Assembly (NCBI GenBank): GCA_023954715.1
Contig: JAGSHD010000006.1
Span: 196,515 to 260,514, forward strand
DNA: 64,000 bases
Direction of reading: 5' to 3'
DNA from: Candidatus Cloacimonadota bacterium
Lineage (GTDB): Bacteria > Muiribacteriota > UBA6191
Program-made: the position numbers and the translations under genes
In this document: positions 64,000 to 64,000 of the stretch, in pieces
Numbering within the stretch: the first letter of the stretch is position 1
Layout of the letters: every line of letters begins with the position of its first letter
Notes under the pieces: model-generated
The model's database searches: none
The model's input: only the letters and a program-made list of their open reading frames with translations
Told to the model about the DNA's origin: nothing

Positions 64000-64000
64000 T

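Noticed and set aside
1-64000. CRISPR array
   Set aside because: No regularly spaced direct repeats occur; the repeated elements seen are inverted repeats only.

Overview
The window is AT-rich bacterial chromosome, densely coded on both strands, with almost every gene intact. It suggests a Gram-negative (diderm) organism with a respiratory metabolism. The signs are a TonB-dependent receptor, a lipoprotein, pseudopilins and type IV pilus machinery, a complete 2-oxoglutarate dehydrogenase complex, and an electron-transfer flavoprotein with its quinone-reductase partner. I cannot assign the lineage from the sequence alone. I see no rRNA, tRNA, CRISPR array, insertion sequence or integrase.

Layout. 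1-4.4 kb: the 3' part of dxs, a coiled-coil/zinc-ribbon/TPR protein and a PilT ATPase. 4.5-7.5 kb: a small coiled-coil protein and an 832-codon radical SAM protein with a large unrecognised N-terminal half. 7.7-13.2 kb (minus): the 2-oxoglutarate dehydrogenase operon sucA-odhB-lpd. 13.5-17.7 kb: an MscS-type channel, acetyl-CoA synthetase and a pentapeptide-repeat protein. 17.8-24.5 kb: a yehS-moxR pair, a hybrid histidine kinase with three receiver domains and a CiaB-like zinc metallopeptidase. 25-32 kb: a tightly packed locus of a HEAT/TPR membrane protein, three pseudopilin-like proteins, a lipoprotein and a CHASE2 adenylate cyclase. 32-34 kb: a methyltransferase, a GtrA protein and a small membrane protein.

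34.2-41.6 kb holds a lysine-degradation operon: kdd, kamB, kamC, kamD, kamE, kal, kce and a 90-aa ORF. It would take beta-lysine through 3,5-diaminohexanoate to crotonyl-CoA and acetoacetate. 41.6-44.8 kb (minus) carries a GNAT acetyltransferase, a TonB receptor and a possible YfiR-like protein. 45.0-46.4 kb has the two subunits of a 3-oxoacid CoA-transferase, which can activate the acetoacetate. 46.5-51.3 kb has a fusion of a degenerate WecA/TagO-like membrane domain to a TagA/WecG glycosyltransferase, a 5'-nucleotidase-family phosphoesterase and a secreted toroid-like protein. 51.4-58.3 kb (minus) is an operon of three acyl-CoA dehydrogenases, etfB, etfA, fixC and fixX. 58.7-64 kb: a secreted protein with three DUF4214-like repeats, an unknown membrane protein, a UvrD/PcrA helicase and the 3' end of a tail-fibre-like surface protein.

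The metabolic genes fit together. Lysine carbon enters as crotonyl-CoA and acetoacetate. CoA-transferase, acyl-CoA dehydrogenases with ETF/FixCX, acetyl-CoA synthetase and 2-oxoglutarate dehydrogenase would allow complete oxidation through the quinone pool and TCA cycle. kamA, the enzyme making beta-lysine from L-lysine, is not in the window. The least explained parts are the HEAT/pseudopilin/cyclase locus, the dead-WecA/TagA fusion, the radical SAM protein, and several long imperfect hairpins in intergenic regions.
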